NCBI RefSeq assembly: GCF_041260155.1
Contig: NC_091942.1
Location: 14,409,501-14,473,500, forward strand
Direction: 5' to 3'
Length of the DNA stretch: 64,000 nt
Source: Ptychodera flava
Taxonomy: Eukaryota > Hemichordata > Enteropneusta > Ptychoderidae
Shown: piece by piece, positions 1-11,880 of the stretch
Position numbering within the stretch: position 1 is the first letter of the stretch
How the letters are laid out: every line of letters begins with the position of its first letter
Made by a program: the position numbers and the translations under genes
Notes under the pieces: generated by a model
What the model was told of the DNA's origin: nothing
Databases searched by the model: none
What the model saw: the letters and a program-made list of their open reading frames with translations, nothing else

Positions 1-404
1 GACTGTCACCCTCAGTCAACTTTGCACTGCTGCTCAGTAACAGCTACGCAGAAAACATTTTACGTATAAGAGAAGTCTGTCAGATTCTGCAAATTTTGAT
101 TTGTTCATATGATGAAATTAGCATATGCACAATTATTTTGCTGATTTTCTGATTTTCGGTCAAGCATTTTCTCAGATACAGCTGGATGCCGTTCTCTGAT
201 AGATTCAAAGTTTGATGTATGGCTACTTTGGGATGTTCTTATAAGTGGCATAAAAATTTGAGAATCAGTTGTAAATTCACGTTTTTTAGAATTTCTCTCA
301 TATTTTGTCTGATTAATTAAAAATATCAGAAACTATCGAAAGGCAAGTTCCCTTACTTCCATTCACAACCACCTTCTCCAAGGATCTAAGGGTCTATCAC
401 CTAG
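1..404. other. AT-rich non-coding, nothing recognised
   Basis: No convincing exon, RNA gene or repeat seen on either strand. It would be intron if the exon at 405 is real. Confidence 0.4.
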
Positions 405-584
405 GATATTGCAAGTGGACGCTATGTGAAGTTTGTCATATCGTTCATATGGAATGAGGGCGCTGTTGATCGTCGAGGAACAGCAATACAGATCACGGTC
501 CTGATCCGTCCACAAAAGGCATGGCGGGACCGTTTACAGATGAATACTTTGCGTACTGGCTTGATCGACGCCCCGGAGCAATGA
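405..584 (+). CDS. Possible 3' terminal exon, unknown product
   Basis: A good acceptor (pyrimidine-rich run ending CACCTAG at 404) is followed by a 59-codon frame that is open from the first base and closed by TGA at 582-584. The peptide begins DIASGRYVKF and ends LIDAPEQ. It has alternating hydrophobic stretches and no recognised domain. An AATAAA signal lies about 200 bases downstream, as expected for a last exon. No upstream exon is visible in the 404 bases before it, so the rest of the gene would lie outside the window. It could be a chance open frame; confidence is low. Confidence 0.25.
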   Translation, partial: DIASGRYVKFVISFIWNEGAVDRRGTAIQITVLIRPQKAWRDRLQMNTLRTGLIDAPEQ

Positions 585-899
585 AACAATGTATATAATT
601 CCAACCCTGTAAAGCAGGTGTGAAAAGTCGAGCTTAACTTATAAGGAACGTGCGAGTTTTGTGTTCGATGGCAACTTGCAGCTGAACACATCCCTACGCA
701 GGAGCACTGATATAACCTTGGAGACATGGACAACTAATATTTCAAGTAAACTGAATGAAAAATTTTCAAGTTCAAGGTTTTTTTATAATAAAGACATGCG
801 TTTTTTCCCCATGTAAGGCTTACTAGGATCTGATGTTTTGTGTGTGTGTATTCTGGAGTATGTCATGTATGCATATATCCCTTCCCAAAAATCCATTAA
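585..899. other. Putative 3' UTR and spacer
   Basis: Contains the AATAAA at 787-792 and then AT-rich spacer up to the transposon. Nothing else seen. Confidence 0.3.
787..792 (+). terminator. Polyadenylation signal AATAAA
   Basis: Canonical AATAAA about 200 bases after the stop of the candidate exon at 405-584. Its value depends on that exon being real. Confidence 0.25.
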
Positions 900-1040
900 G
901 GCTACGTTCACAAAAAACGGTTAGGGGGGGGGGGCTGGAGGAATTCAGGGGGGGGATTCGAAAATTTTTGGGGTAGTAGAGGGGGGGGACTTGAAAATTT
1001 TGCTCTACCTATAGGGGGGGGGACTTGAAAATTTTTTGTT
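900..1040 (+). repeat. Left end: inverted repeat and G-run modules
   Basis: The terminal inverted repeat is followed by several runs of 7-11 G, each leading into a GACTTGAAAATTTT-type module. Confidence 0.7.
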
Positions 1041-2394
1041 CCCTTTTGTGTTTTACATTTGCCAATTCCAAGCTTTTGTTGATATTCAATGAAAAATGAA
1101 TACCATTTTTAATGTCATCAAAATGTTTAATGTTAGAAATAATTTAACAAAATTTTGAACCATTTTGTCACATTTCATGACTTTTATCTCGAAAAAATCT
1201 AAATGTGTGATTTGTGTTATAAAAACAAATGTGAGCCTCGTAACAGGGAAGAAGTTGCAACTGTTAATTGTTTCTGCAATATTCCTATGCAATATAACAA
1301 CTACAGTTTCTTGCTATCTCCCTACAGCATGCTCAAACATACAATATTTAGTTTGTCGACAAAGCCTGTATATATAAATATAAATATGTATTTAGTGATA
1401 ATTTAATTGGAGTCCAGACTGATAGTCAGTTGTCAGTGATACAAATGCATGGTACACATAAATAGGCTGTGATAGCAAGCTGAATACTAGACATTTCAAC
1501 AGGCTGTAGGGAGTAGAACTAGAACAAATTTGTAAAACTGAACAAAAATATTGCCAAAATTATCAAAGTTAATACAGCTACTGCCTACAGATAGTGTCAC
1601 TATCATATTAAAGCTCTGCTCCTGCAGTTTCACTGTCACTGCATACCTGATCAGTGACAGAGATAGCTCTGACTCTGATGTACATGGTAGTTGAAGAAGA
1701 ATTTGGGTCAAATGATGCTCATGACAGTGAAACATAATTGTACACAAGATCAGGCCAGAGAGCAACACATGCAAGAACACATAGTAATGTTTGAATTCTA
1801 GCATATAAGAATAATCAAATATTACAGAAAAAAGATAGGGTCACCATGCTTGGTTTTCTAAATTTTCATATTCTTGTATAAAATGATACAGATGTAAAAC
1901 TTTGAACAGTAAAGACTAAAAGTAAAAAATATTTGACCAAATGGAATTATTTATTTTTTAACCAAATTTGAAATTATTACACCCAAAATTTCAGAGATTA
2001 AAACATTTATTTGGTGGAACATTTTAACCTTCCAGTATTGTCAATTTAGAGTAGCATCTAATTCATAGATGTCTTGTAGTTTTGGAAAAATGTTTGGTAG
2101 GTCACAGTGCAATATGGCAATTAGCCAGAATTCACAATTTGCCTACTCTCTCATGATTGTCATTTGTGTGCTCCTCAGCAGGAGCAATTGACCTGGCCAG
2201 AGTTGGATTAACTCAAGTTGGCTTTTAGACCAATAAATCTAAAAAAATCACTGATGCATTTAAAGAACTTGCCTTGGGAATATGACTATAGAAAGTGCTA
2301 ATACAGGTAGTGTTGAACACCTGTGAGCGGAACGGCGCAATATGTTTATTTTTTCTGCGCTCACATCCTTTACAAATATGCGGGCCTGTGATAG

Positions 2395-2539
2395 TTGGGG
2401 GGGGGACTTGAAAAATTTTGACCATATAGAGGGGGGGCATTTGAAATTTTTTTGGGTACTTAGGGGGGGGATCTTAAAAAAATAAGATTTCAATCGAAAT
2501 TCCTCCAGCCCCCCCTAATCGTTATTTGTGAACGCAGCC
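2395..2539 (-). repeat. Right end: inverted repeat and G-run modules
   Basis: The G-run/ACTTGAAAAATTTT modules recur here before the terminal inverted repeat, which is the reverse complement of the left terminus with a few mismatches. Confidence 0.7.
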
Positions 2540-3422
2540 TAAGTTTTTCAGTGTCAAAATGTTTCTATGTGCAAGAAGCAAGGATGTAAGAAAAGCCCCA
2601 AAACTTTAATTGAACAATTCCTTTGTACTTCAGTTTGACAAGCACCCTCCCATGACCCCAGTGGTCCAACTCGATTACCTTGTGACAGAAGTCTTAGTTC
2701 AATGCCTTGTTCGCAAAATTTCTAACCTAAACCAGGGAGCTACTTCGTTATTTTGGTTTCGTAAATTCCGAATGGCTGATGAGCAAAACCATAAACTCAA
2801 GTTAATTTCAAACTTCAGATATATACTTTACGTCGAAGCCATGAAAGAAGCGCCCTCATGCGACAGATCTTCCAGTTCAATGTCCAGTTCGCCAACCATA
2901 TCTTTGTTTTAAAACAAGACTATTTACAATCATATAAAACCGACTTATTTACACTTTATTACAGTTAATACGATAATTACAAATCGATGTACATGTAATT
3001 TCTTTGTATTACTCTCTAAATCACAATATTGTAGAATTGAGTTAAAATATGTACATTCACTTCTGAAAAAAATTAGAAGAGTCAGGAAAAATTGAAATTC
3101 ATTTGATTTCGTTTCAAGGCAGACTTCATGAGCCAACTGTAAGAAAGGTGTTAAAATAAGTTACTTTGCAGATGAGTTGTACATAATGTAGTGTTCGTTC
3201 TAAAGATGATGTTTACTTACATTGTAGTTTACTTTTTATGGGGTCTATCGGTTGTTGCAAGTTCAGTAACTAATTTATAACGGTGTTTAATGTCGTCTTA
3301 GAAAATAATACTGACAGTTTTACTCTGTTTGTACAGAGGAGGAATGAGACGAGCTGAACCAAAGTCTGTAGAATTGTTCGGATGTGAATATTGTGACATT
3401 ACGAAGTTGGAACAGAACATTG
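2540..3422. other. Convergent spacer and putative minus-strand 3' UTR
   Basis: Lies between the transposon and the stop of the minus-strand candidate gene. A plus-strand open frame at 2610-2912 has no splice or homology support. Confidence 0.3.
2955..2960 (-). terminator. Polyadenylation signal (AATAAA on minus strand)
   Basis: TTTATT on the plus strand, about 465 bases beyond the stop codon of the minus-strand candidate gene. It is a plausible 3' end for that transcript. Confidence 0.35.
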
Positions 3423-3646
3423 CTACACGTTTGACAGTGGACTGGCACTGGTTTCCGAATCCCCGGATCTTGACAGGATTCTTCTGACTGTGTTGCGGTT
3501 CTGTTTCACTTTATAGGTTCTGACCCAGGGCACCACGTCATTGCCCCGACTGCTTTGTCTGCTGGTCAGGCCGGCTTCGTCATTGGTGTACTCGTGGGAT
3601 ACTTTGACGATTCCTGGCCAGTAGTTTGGTTCGTGCATCCATTTGT
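3423..3646 (-). CDS. Last exon of candidate minus-strand gene
   Basis: The acceptor is CTTCCCCCACAG. The exon supplies 2 bases to complete a codon, then 73 codons and a stop. The peptide includes KWMHEPNYWPGIVKV and GNDVVPWVRTYKVKQ and ends SASPLSNV. The WVRTYKV stretch loosely recalls a strand of F5/8-type discoidin domains, but the rest of such a domain is missing. Confidence 0.45.
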
Positions 3647-6600
3647 CTGTGGGGGAAGCGGGAAGTAATGTGTTCGTAAATGGGTGGAAAAGTTGACGAG
3701 AGCATCCACGGATGAGGCACACGTTTTGTCACCAGTTTGTCGCAAGAGTAGGATAAACAAGTTATAATATTTTGATGAAAGTCCCAGAGTGTACCAGCTC
3801 TTGGTTTCATGAGCTTTGTGCCATGGACTCTCAAGTATCTACGGTTTCGCTGACGCAGTATTAACTTGGTTCAAGTCTGTGATTTGTAAACGTGTAAGTG
3901 GGGTGGCCGCGACGATTCGTGTTCTATTTTCATATGAAACATATGAGTGGGGTGACCGTAATGAGAGTGTCCAGTGAATGCGATACAGGAGGAGTTTCAT
4001 CCGGACGGCAGAAACTAACTCACAACAGACTTGAACCAAGTGTAACGCAGCTTTCAATATTTGCTCAATTTCGAAGTGGACAAAGCAACAGGTACACACA
4101 TTATACCTAGTGATTACGAACGATTTCATTATTCGGGTTAAGTTTTCTTTAAGGAGGAAAGAACTCTGTGTGGTGTGACTTTAAGATAATAGAAGCGTGA
4201 ACCTCGTTAAAGCATACAGCATTCTGAACAGTGCAGCCTTGCGTTCAATAGATTTGACTGCATTCAACTTGAAGAGACGGGTCAAAACGTCACAGAATTT
4301 GGCTCGTCACCAAGTATTGAAGGCGGGCAAAACTGTGATCATATTGCCTGTGATCAACCTGATTTACTCTACCATACTATTGTAAGAACACATTCACTGT
4401 GAGAAAAACAGTACCAGCGTGTATTGTTTTAGTTTTCAGGTGATGTTTCTCGATATATTAAAGAGCGAGGACAATACTGAAACCCTTTGCCTATAAGTGC
4501 TGTTCAGGAAGCGATCGTTATTGGCAGGATTTTCTACGAAAATTTTAACTTAAAAACAAGAAGTTGGAATGGAGCGATCAATTTGATTCAAACACCAGTG
4601 GCGTTTTATTCTTGTAATGTGTCGAAAATAGAACACTGACACTAAAACTTCGGTTGACAGTTATTTAGACAAACAGTCTGTTGAGAAGGACACTGGGCAA
4701 CTTTTAAGCTTCCAACTCCTTCTGACATGACTCCCGTTAACCCCTATTGTGTCTCCCGAGAGACCAGAACGCCTGTACAGTGTGTAGCATTTGCAGTAAC
4801 GACCATTGTCTGTAAACAAGACGTTGTATGACTACCCTTTGACGATAGTCTGTCGATTGTCCATCGAATTGTTTTGCTTGACCGTAACGCCCGACCCGTT
4901 ACGAACAGTACCGCAGAGGTAATGTGGTTAGCCCAAAAAAGGTTGCTCAAAAAGAAAGAACGTTCTATTCTAAGCCTCGTTCTCGGTGTATTTCGCTTCG
5001 CTATTGCGACCAGCGTGCTATCAAAACGATATCATTGTCACAACGTTGTCAAATGGTTTCTGTTCGCGGATCTGAACTACCGTCAATTTGATGAAATAAA
5101 TTGCTCCACATCATTTTTGCTTTGATTCGTATTATCATCATCAATGTTCCTTATTCAATTCTTACGAAACTTAGAGAGCGACACTATCTTAATTGACCCA
5201 CTATAAACCTCCCTGTACATTCTGACAACCAGATCATAGAATGCTACTTACGTGGTCTGACCAATCTGCCAGTATCGGTGATATCTTCGTCTTTTTCTAG
5301 TTTGGTGGGCGCAAGCTCCACATTCAACGGTGCGATAACAAAGGGTTCACCAGGCTGAAATAATCAAACAAAATATCACATGTCCCTGCTGTTAATTGCC
5401 AAGCACCTATGACACCAACAAGAGCAAAGATGGCCACTGATAAAAGCAATTAAGACAATCAATGTATTAATTTTTAATTAACAACTCTTGGCACCCAATT
5501 TTACTTTCCTGTGCGTATACTAGGCAATGAGGTCTTTCCGATTAGATTGTTTTTTGTCTACTTATTTATGTGTTTGTTTGGGTTTTTTTCGACAGTAACC
5601 TATGTTGAATAGTTCTATGTGTAAATTTACCCCGTCGATACCTGATGGCTAAAACACGGTCATGTCTTGTACTTAAAACGCGATTCATTGCCCGATACAC
5701 AGTCCCTCCATCATGTAGGGACTATGTCCCATACTTCCTATGGGGAATTTTTGCAGGCCTGGCATTGTTGCTTTACAAAGACGAGTCGAGATCTGATGAA
5801 ATACCTGACATTAAAATCGACAGTATGCAGTCAAAATTCGATAATTTGAAAGCAAAAGGCGGTCACAGTGCAACAACAACTGGACAGAATGGAATGGGGT
5901 TCTTTTGATTAGCGTTATCGATTTTAAAATAAGACATAAACTGCCGTCCAGCCTATAGCTCAAGGCCATCCCTGAAAAAATATCGTGACTCAACCATTTG
6001 TTCATGAGACAAAAGTTGCCCCTTGTTTATCCCCAAGCTCACAAACATTTACAAGTCTGATTACAGCAAGTCACAAGAATTGGCGACAAGTTGGTAACAA
6101 TATAATGCCAAACTACGTTTTATCAGAGGCGAGGAGAGAACGCGGGAGACACTTTCTCGCGTTATCAACTTCTCTACGATAATTTGGATAGAAACTGCAC
6201 CACCTGTTGCACGATACAGCGCACCGTGTACTATCAGAGAAAGAGCGATGAATGTACTACCTCAAGTACTCAAATCAATTTTGATGGTTTTGAATTCATG
6301 ACAGTTTTATCCCATCCTTTTGACCGAACCGTGCGTTGTTTATCGAACTTGAACGTTGACATATCGATTTTCCCAAACAGTACTTATGGGAGACTGCATA
6401 CATAGCGAGGCATGTTTGCCGAATAGTGGCGAATCTAAGAAACGTCCGTAAACATAAGATGCGATTTGACATACAGGGGACGACTGTTTCTATGGCCCGA
6501 TCGACCTGGAACATGACCCTAGGTGAGGAATGTTTCAAGTCGGTGCCGTTTCCAGCAAGTAATATCTGAAAAGTGGAATAAAAACATGGCCAAGAAAGTT

Positions 6601-8845
6601 ACCAATGTATTGATCTATGTTTGCCTTTTCAATCTTCCAACACGAATAATGGGCATTCCTGGCTCACGTCCTTCAACATTAAGTGTTCTATATCTGTGGC
6701 AACATCGGAACGACATGCCTGAACACTGGTGGACGGCGGAACGCCCGTGTTCTCACCTCTCGAACTCTTGCCCTCGACCTGTTGCTTCCCGCTGACCATT
6801 TCAGCTTCCCCGGCGGAGGCAGGGCTTGGCGACTTCGTCTTGTCTGGTCCCGTAAGGTCGGGTACGTCCGGTCTATGGTGACCACCGTCGGACAAGTTGG
6901 CAATCTTCTGTAACTCGAGCCGCCGTGGCTCTTTATACTTTGATTCGTGATCAGCTGGGTGGGTTTCAACGAATTGCACAAATGGTGGTAGCCTTCGTCG
7001 TCGTTAACTGCTGGTATACAGCGATTTATCGTGTTCTGTCTCGCCAGTCCCGTTATTACCTGCCTATCCGTCCTGAACCCAGAACTCATCTTTCTACCAC
7101 TCCAGTCCGTGTCCACGACGGTTTTGGGTTACCACTCAATTGTTAACGACAGCTAATTTGCACCACAATAACAACTTTTGTAAGACGTCTCTATTATACG
7201 GTCGTAGCCAACCATAAAGTAGTCATCGTGTTTTCAGTAAAACAGAATGACAAGACCACAGAAGCACGTAAGTGGTGCCGTAATAACCTCCGCTAAATCA
7301 ATTGAGAAAGTGGAACCTATGCGCAAACAAACAAACAAACACACGCCAAGCAATGGTCCGAATCGAAGATCACAGCAATAACGCCGTTCGTGTATAAACT
7401 GCCCGGAAATCCAATGTCGTTCGTATCGTTGGTCAGCGAGCTCTTAACTGTATCGTACGAGTATAACACTGCACACTGTTGAGGTTGTGTTTGGTTGTTT
7501 ACGATTTCTTTCCATGATAACCTTGTCAGACGAGCAACAAGCAAGCGAACTAATTCTTTTGGATATTGCTAAGTATTTTTCGAGTGGTCGCACAGACAGG
7601 CCTGATATGACTTAATAAACACGGCGTCGCTACGAGTGGACAATGCAACAGGTGGCTGTAAAGTTCATGAGTATAGTTCATGGGTTGACTAAGAAGTAAG
7701 AGCAACGAATTTCTGCTTTGAGTCACGGTCCTTACGTTAGCCCGAAAAAGGTTAGATTTATTTCTCGTGATCGCCGCATCACTTGCGACTTGCGCTGTGA
7801 TTCGATCGTTGAAAAATCCACATAATACGCAGTCTCCATAAAATACAATATGGTATCAGTAAAAGTGTCACTTTCCCTTTCAGGGGTGGCCTTTTCCTCC
7901 ATAGCCACAAAATCATAAAAAGAAAGAGAATGTGTTTTGCAGCCATTGTGACTGTCATGTTAATCTCATGCTGCTGCATATGGTAGGAGTCCGGGGAGAA
8001 ATGGAAAATTTTAACGAAAAATCCTATCTGATTCACCACATAACTTTCGCCAAAGTAAATGGCCAGAAAAATAATGTCTTTTTATCTCAGTCTTACATAT
8101 GATGACAGAAAGTTTGGAACGATTTTTCCCACACTCTCGATCCCGCACTCCCAGCAGCCAGGAATGTGAGAAAAGATATGTTCCCCTATATATTGTCTAT
8201 ATGATGCAATGCCGCTGTTTTTTTAACGTTTGGTGGTGCGTGCCTCCTAACTGAAATATTTAAAATTTTTGTTCGATCTTTCAAGCAAACTTTAACCCAT
8301 TCTTTTTAAAATGAAAACTATAACTGGGGGAGGGGTCATGAAGTGTGAGCACCAGAGAAATAAATTGACTAAAATTTGCCAAATTTTCAATTCAAAATGC
8401 CGTAATCCTACGGATGAAAAAAATTTACTCCACCCATATATAGCATCAAAGTACAGATACAGTTAAATTTTAGAGCCCGAATATTCGTCTGGGGGCGCGT
8501 TCTACCTTCAAACTTCGCAGACGATTTGAAATAATCTCAAAAATATTAGTACCTTGTGTTATCGAAACAGTCAATAGGCCTGCTCACAGATGACATCATT
8601 TTTCTCTTACCAATTATGCAAAAATAAATATTTGTCCACATGTTAGATTACACTATTGAAAATCGCGCATACAAGAATCACGAAAATACCATTTAAAGGT
8701 GATTGCTGGTGTAACAATGCATACTAAAATATCTCTAAAGACATACTCACGGCTCGGAAGACACGCTGCAACAGCTGCCATGTACGCAACCCTGACAAAG
8801 CAAGCATCAGTGTCCGATGTCGCAACGTGCAGCAATATAACAAAC
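3423..8845 (-). CDS. Candidate multi-exon gene, unknown product (3' part)
   Basis: Read on the minus strand, three segments with canonical splice sites join in one frame: 6954-6668 (enters after phase 1, ends phase 0, donor GTGAGC), 5354-5252 (phase 0 to 1, acceptor TTATTTCAG, donor GTAAGT) and 3646-3423 (2 bases complete the codon, stop at 3423). A weaker upstream exon, 8845-8751, also leaves phase 1. The three firm exons encode about 203 residues of hydrophilic, charged, Ser/Pro-rich sequence that looks like a cytoplasmic or disordered C-terminal tail. The upstream exon is hydrophobic (FVILLHVATS, RVAYMAAVAA) and might be a membrane or signal segment. I do not recognise the family. The start codon and 5' exons are not found. 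The phase match across independent splice sites is the main support. Confidence 0.45.
3647..5251. other. Putative intron, nothing recognised
   Basis: Several short open frames lie on both strands. None has paired splice sites in a compatible phase that I could support. Confidence 0.3.
5252..5354 (-). CDS. Internal exon of candidate minus-strand gene
   Basis: 103 bases with a strong acceptor (ATTATTTCAG) and a consensus donor (GTAAGT). Only one frame is open, and it is the frame required by both neighbours. The peptide starts PGEPFVIAPLNVELAPTK and ends DTGRLVRP. Its acidic/basic composition looks coding. Confidence 0.5.
5355..6667. other. Putative intron, nothing recognised
   Basis: The open frame at 5645-5908 on the plus strand is short and unsupported. 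No RNA gene or repeat seen. Confidence 0.3.
6668..6954 (-). CDS. Internal exon of candidate minus-strand gene
   Basis: 287 bases from acceptor CCCACCCAG to donor GTGAGC. The peptide includes DHESKYKEPRRLELQKIANL and DIEHLMLKD, with a Ser/Pro/Gly-rich middle. The region is GC-richer than its surroundings, and frames on both strands are open here, so strand choice depends on the splice and phase fit to the downstream exon. The 5' boundary is the least certain. Confidence 0.45.
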
Positions 8846-9640
8846 CTGTACCCATGAACAATGCTACTGCTATAGTTACAGGTTTTTTTTTTATTTAAAC
8901 CAAAGTCAGCGGCTACTAGTTCCTTGCATATCTCATTATATCTCACTACTAAAATCGTTACCATACTCGTGTTCACGAGGCAACTGAATACGCTATGGTG
9001 TTACTTCACTGTTCTTAAGATGCAGTCATGTTTCTTATCCGATGGGAACCTGTGAGTGTATTAATTTTAAAATTCAAGTAAAATATAATAAATTATAAAT
9101 ATCAGAAAATGAACAATGCATCGATTCGAGGAAGGGGCGTGTATAATTGATGAAAAGGGGGGATAAAACGTAGTCAATTTACTTCCCATCGAGTTCCAGG
9201 CTGACTAGAATGGTCAGAAAAGGCGTTTGATGGACAATTAGCTCACAGGCAGACACACCATGAAACCCATTTCTCTTCCCCTGTAAAGTACATTTATGGT
9301 ATGAGTTATTGCTAAAACGTCACACATGCTGTCTTTGATTGATTTAGTAACAGTCTCCTTTTGAAAAGTTCTCATTGGTGCACGTCGGATCGGGTCTTAG
9401 TGCCGAGCCCATTCCGAGAAATTATCCGGACATAAAAGACTCGTAAAATATATTGTCCGTCGTCTTGGATGTATAGGGCGAGTCACCCGTGGAGTCCGTA
9501 CTTACACGAAAACTGGTTATCACATGAGCCTTTTGTCGAGCTATTTAATTCGAGATCAATATGGGAAGAATGTTCGACCTTTTGCATAAATAAAATTCAA
9601 GTTTATTATGAAATCGATTCCTAGTATAAAGAACTAGAAA
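6955..9640. other. Non-coding or unresolved, apart from the tentative exon at 8751-8845
   Basis: No confident coding exon apart from the weak candidate. A short CAAA run occurs near 7325. The rest is unremarkable AT-rich sequence. Confidence 0.3.
8751..8845 (-). CDS. Tentative upstream exon, hydrophobic
   Basis: 95 bases between acceptor GGGTACAG and donor GTGAGT. It would leave phase 1, matching the exon at 6954-6668. The frame reads FVILLHVATSDTDACFVRVA then YMAAVAACLPS. The acceptor has a poor pyrimidine tract, and coding support is thin. Confidence 0.25.
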
Positions 9641-11880
9641 AAGACCGGGGTCTGTCACTATTTCAAACACAATGATGTAAAAGGATGGAGTTTAGTCAGG
9701 TGTATGTCTGATTATTCAAGGTTTATGACTGCGCATTGATTTTATCTGACATTTATTTTCCTTGGGGAGGGGGGAGTAGATCAAGACACCTTGACGGTAC
9801 TCCTTACATGTAAAACCACATGATGGTCCTGTACCCTGAAGAAAAAGTAATCCCCACCATTTGCGGTTTCCATGGTGGAGGGTGTCTGGTGAAAATATTG
9901 ACTGGACAAAACTGAAGCGATGTCGGGAAACGGATCGATCTGTTCGGTTCAATAAACAACAGATAACATGATCGGTACAAGGTGGCTACGATATTCTTGT
10001 ATTTATCCGCCCGTTTCTAGTTCTGTGAAGCCAAAAGCTTTTAAAAAGTAAAGCTGCCGGTCCAACAGATCAAGAAAATTCACCCACACTCGACATGTAG
10101 TTGCGGGAGTTGCTACGCACGCGGAAGCGCGTATACTCTTGATAGAATGCCCTTGTGCTGTATCATAGAAACACGGACGGGCAGAATAGTAAGGGGGCGT
10201 TTTCCGTTTGCAACAAGCAGACGATAACAGAATACTTTGCGCCCGAAATGTTCTCATTTTGCAAGAGAAGTGTGAAGCCCAAATACGCCGCACACGCTAG
10301 TCGCCATAGTCGTGGAAAAATAACAGGGAACCTAGAAATCTGGTTGTTGTTGTTGTTGTTTGTATTGTTGTTTATGTTTATTAGTCGTGTTGTTATTGTT
10401 GTTGACCAATAAATTCAACGAACATAACTGTTGTTTTGATGTTAATGTTTCAAACGTAACGTAGATGTCATAAGAAACGCTACAAGGACACTATCATTAC
10501 TTGGTCCCATACAACTCTCTGCTAACATACACTCTCTTCATACAGAGAAAATCGAAAATCACAGACCCACTTCTTTAAGGATATTACAAATTCCCCTTAG
10601 CAACTGTTGCTAAGGAGTTCGTGTCCTTCGTTTATGCATAGATCATAGAGCACTCCAGGGTCTTGTTTTATGTACAACAGTTTCTTGTTTGTAACCATCC
10701 GCACAATCCAAAGAGTTGTAGTTAAGGCTTTATTCCAAGTGTCCTGAACACGAATTCTCAAACACCAATGAATTACTCAAGCATCCCAATACTTTCAGAT
10801 GTATTTTCATCGCCATAAATTGCGTCCATAAGTTTCTTTGGGATACTGTCGAATAGACGGAGAGTGGCTGATCTCTTGCAGAGACACAGTCCCTCCAACT
10901 TGTGGAGGGACCATGGCAGAGAGAAGCATCACATTTAAATGTCATGAAAAAATCCAAGTTTTTCCGGTCAGGTTTGCATGATAAACTTTCGAGGAAAGGT
11001 GCAGGGCTGACTGAATAAATTAATTAATAAATATATAAATGAATGCATACATAAATAAATAAAAATACAAATGTCATTTGAAATGTTGTATTCAACTTTA
11101 TTGTCGTCCAGTTTATCATAAAATCACACTTAACTCTAGCAGAAAAAATACTTTGGTAACCAGCAGGTATCAGTTCCAGCTGATTTCACTCTGAACACAA
11201 TACCCATGTTCAAACATCTAGTTCTCTGTATTATATGAACAATGGAAATTGGAAAACAACATGATATATGTCACTTAGTACATGCTTCGATTCTAACACA
11301 CCCATCAATGCGAATATTTCAGCATTGCATCCAGCATACGACTTAGCTGACTTTTCAAGAACTCATAAACAGACATCACAGGAACAAAGTTACAGAAAGA
11401 TGATGCCATTTACGAGATGGCAGTGCTCAAATACTGCAAAGGCACACTGTATTGTCAATTGTACACTAGTCTGGACTATGATATCAACACATGTGCATGT
11501 GTATTTACACATGCAATAAATGATAAATGCAACTCAAATCACGCAGTCCGTGAATATTCATATAAACTGAAACTGTGTGAAAATATACAGTAACTCTTCC
11601 ATGCAGCCTTTGGTTACTTCATCTTTCTACAGTCATGAATATGAAAGATTTGGAAAGACAACAAACAGCATGATTACAAAGTTTCAATTTTCCTTGCTGC
11701 TTTATTCAGAAAAAAATACACATGAACTCATTGTAACTTACCATTTTTGATGTCCACTAAAATTTTTTGCTCAGGGTTTTTTAACATAGTTTCTATGCTG
11801 GGAAGATGATGTCACAATAGATAAGACTAGAAACACTCTCCCTCTGAGAATACCAAACTTGAATAAAAACTTACAGTACC
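9641..11880 (+). repeat. 2.24 kb tandem unit, copy 1 of 3
   Basis: Begins AAGACCGGGGTCTGTCACTA and runs to the identical start of copy 2. It lacks the 8-base insert (around CTCCTGAG) that copies 2 and 3 carry near their left ends. It contains a TTG-repeat tract, a perfect 9-bp-stem hairpin CCTTAGCAA-CTG-TTGCTAAGG at 10595-10615, and a second perfect hairpin (GTCCCTCCA, 5-base loop, TGGAGGGAC) at 10889-10911. No protein-like open frame is conserved by evident homology. Confidence 0.95.

Larger units (their letters stand above)
900..2539. mobile_element. Non-autonomous inverted-repeat DNA transposon (PIF/Harbinger-like)
   Basis: The left end starts GGCTACGTTCACA and the right end, read in reverse complement, starts GGCTGCGTTCACA. 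The match continues for about 45 bases into a G-rich tract followed by CTGGAGGAATT. TAA lies directly outside both ends (897-899 and 2540-2542), a 3-bp target-site duplication of the kind PIF/Harbinger elements make. Subterminal G-run modules followed by ACTTGAAAATTTT occur inside both ends in opposite orientation. The 1.3 kb interior has no recognisable transposase, so the element looks non-autonomous. The superfamily call rests only on the TAA duplication and the GG start. Confidence 0.7.

Noticed and set aside
3423..3646. F5/8-type (discoidin) domain in the last exon of the minus-strand candidate
   Set aside because: Only GNDVVPWVRTYKV resembles one strand of that fold. The rest of the domain and its cysteines are absent here.
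9716..10293. Repeated open frames of 78 and 96 codons in each 2.24 kb unit
   Set aside because: The 96-codon frame is altered by indels in copy 2, the peptides resemble nothing known, and conservation is explained by recent duplication.
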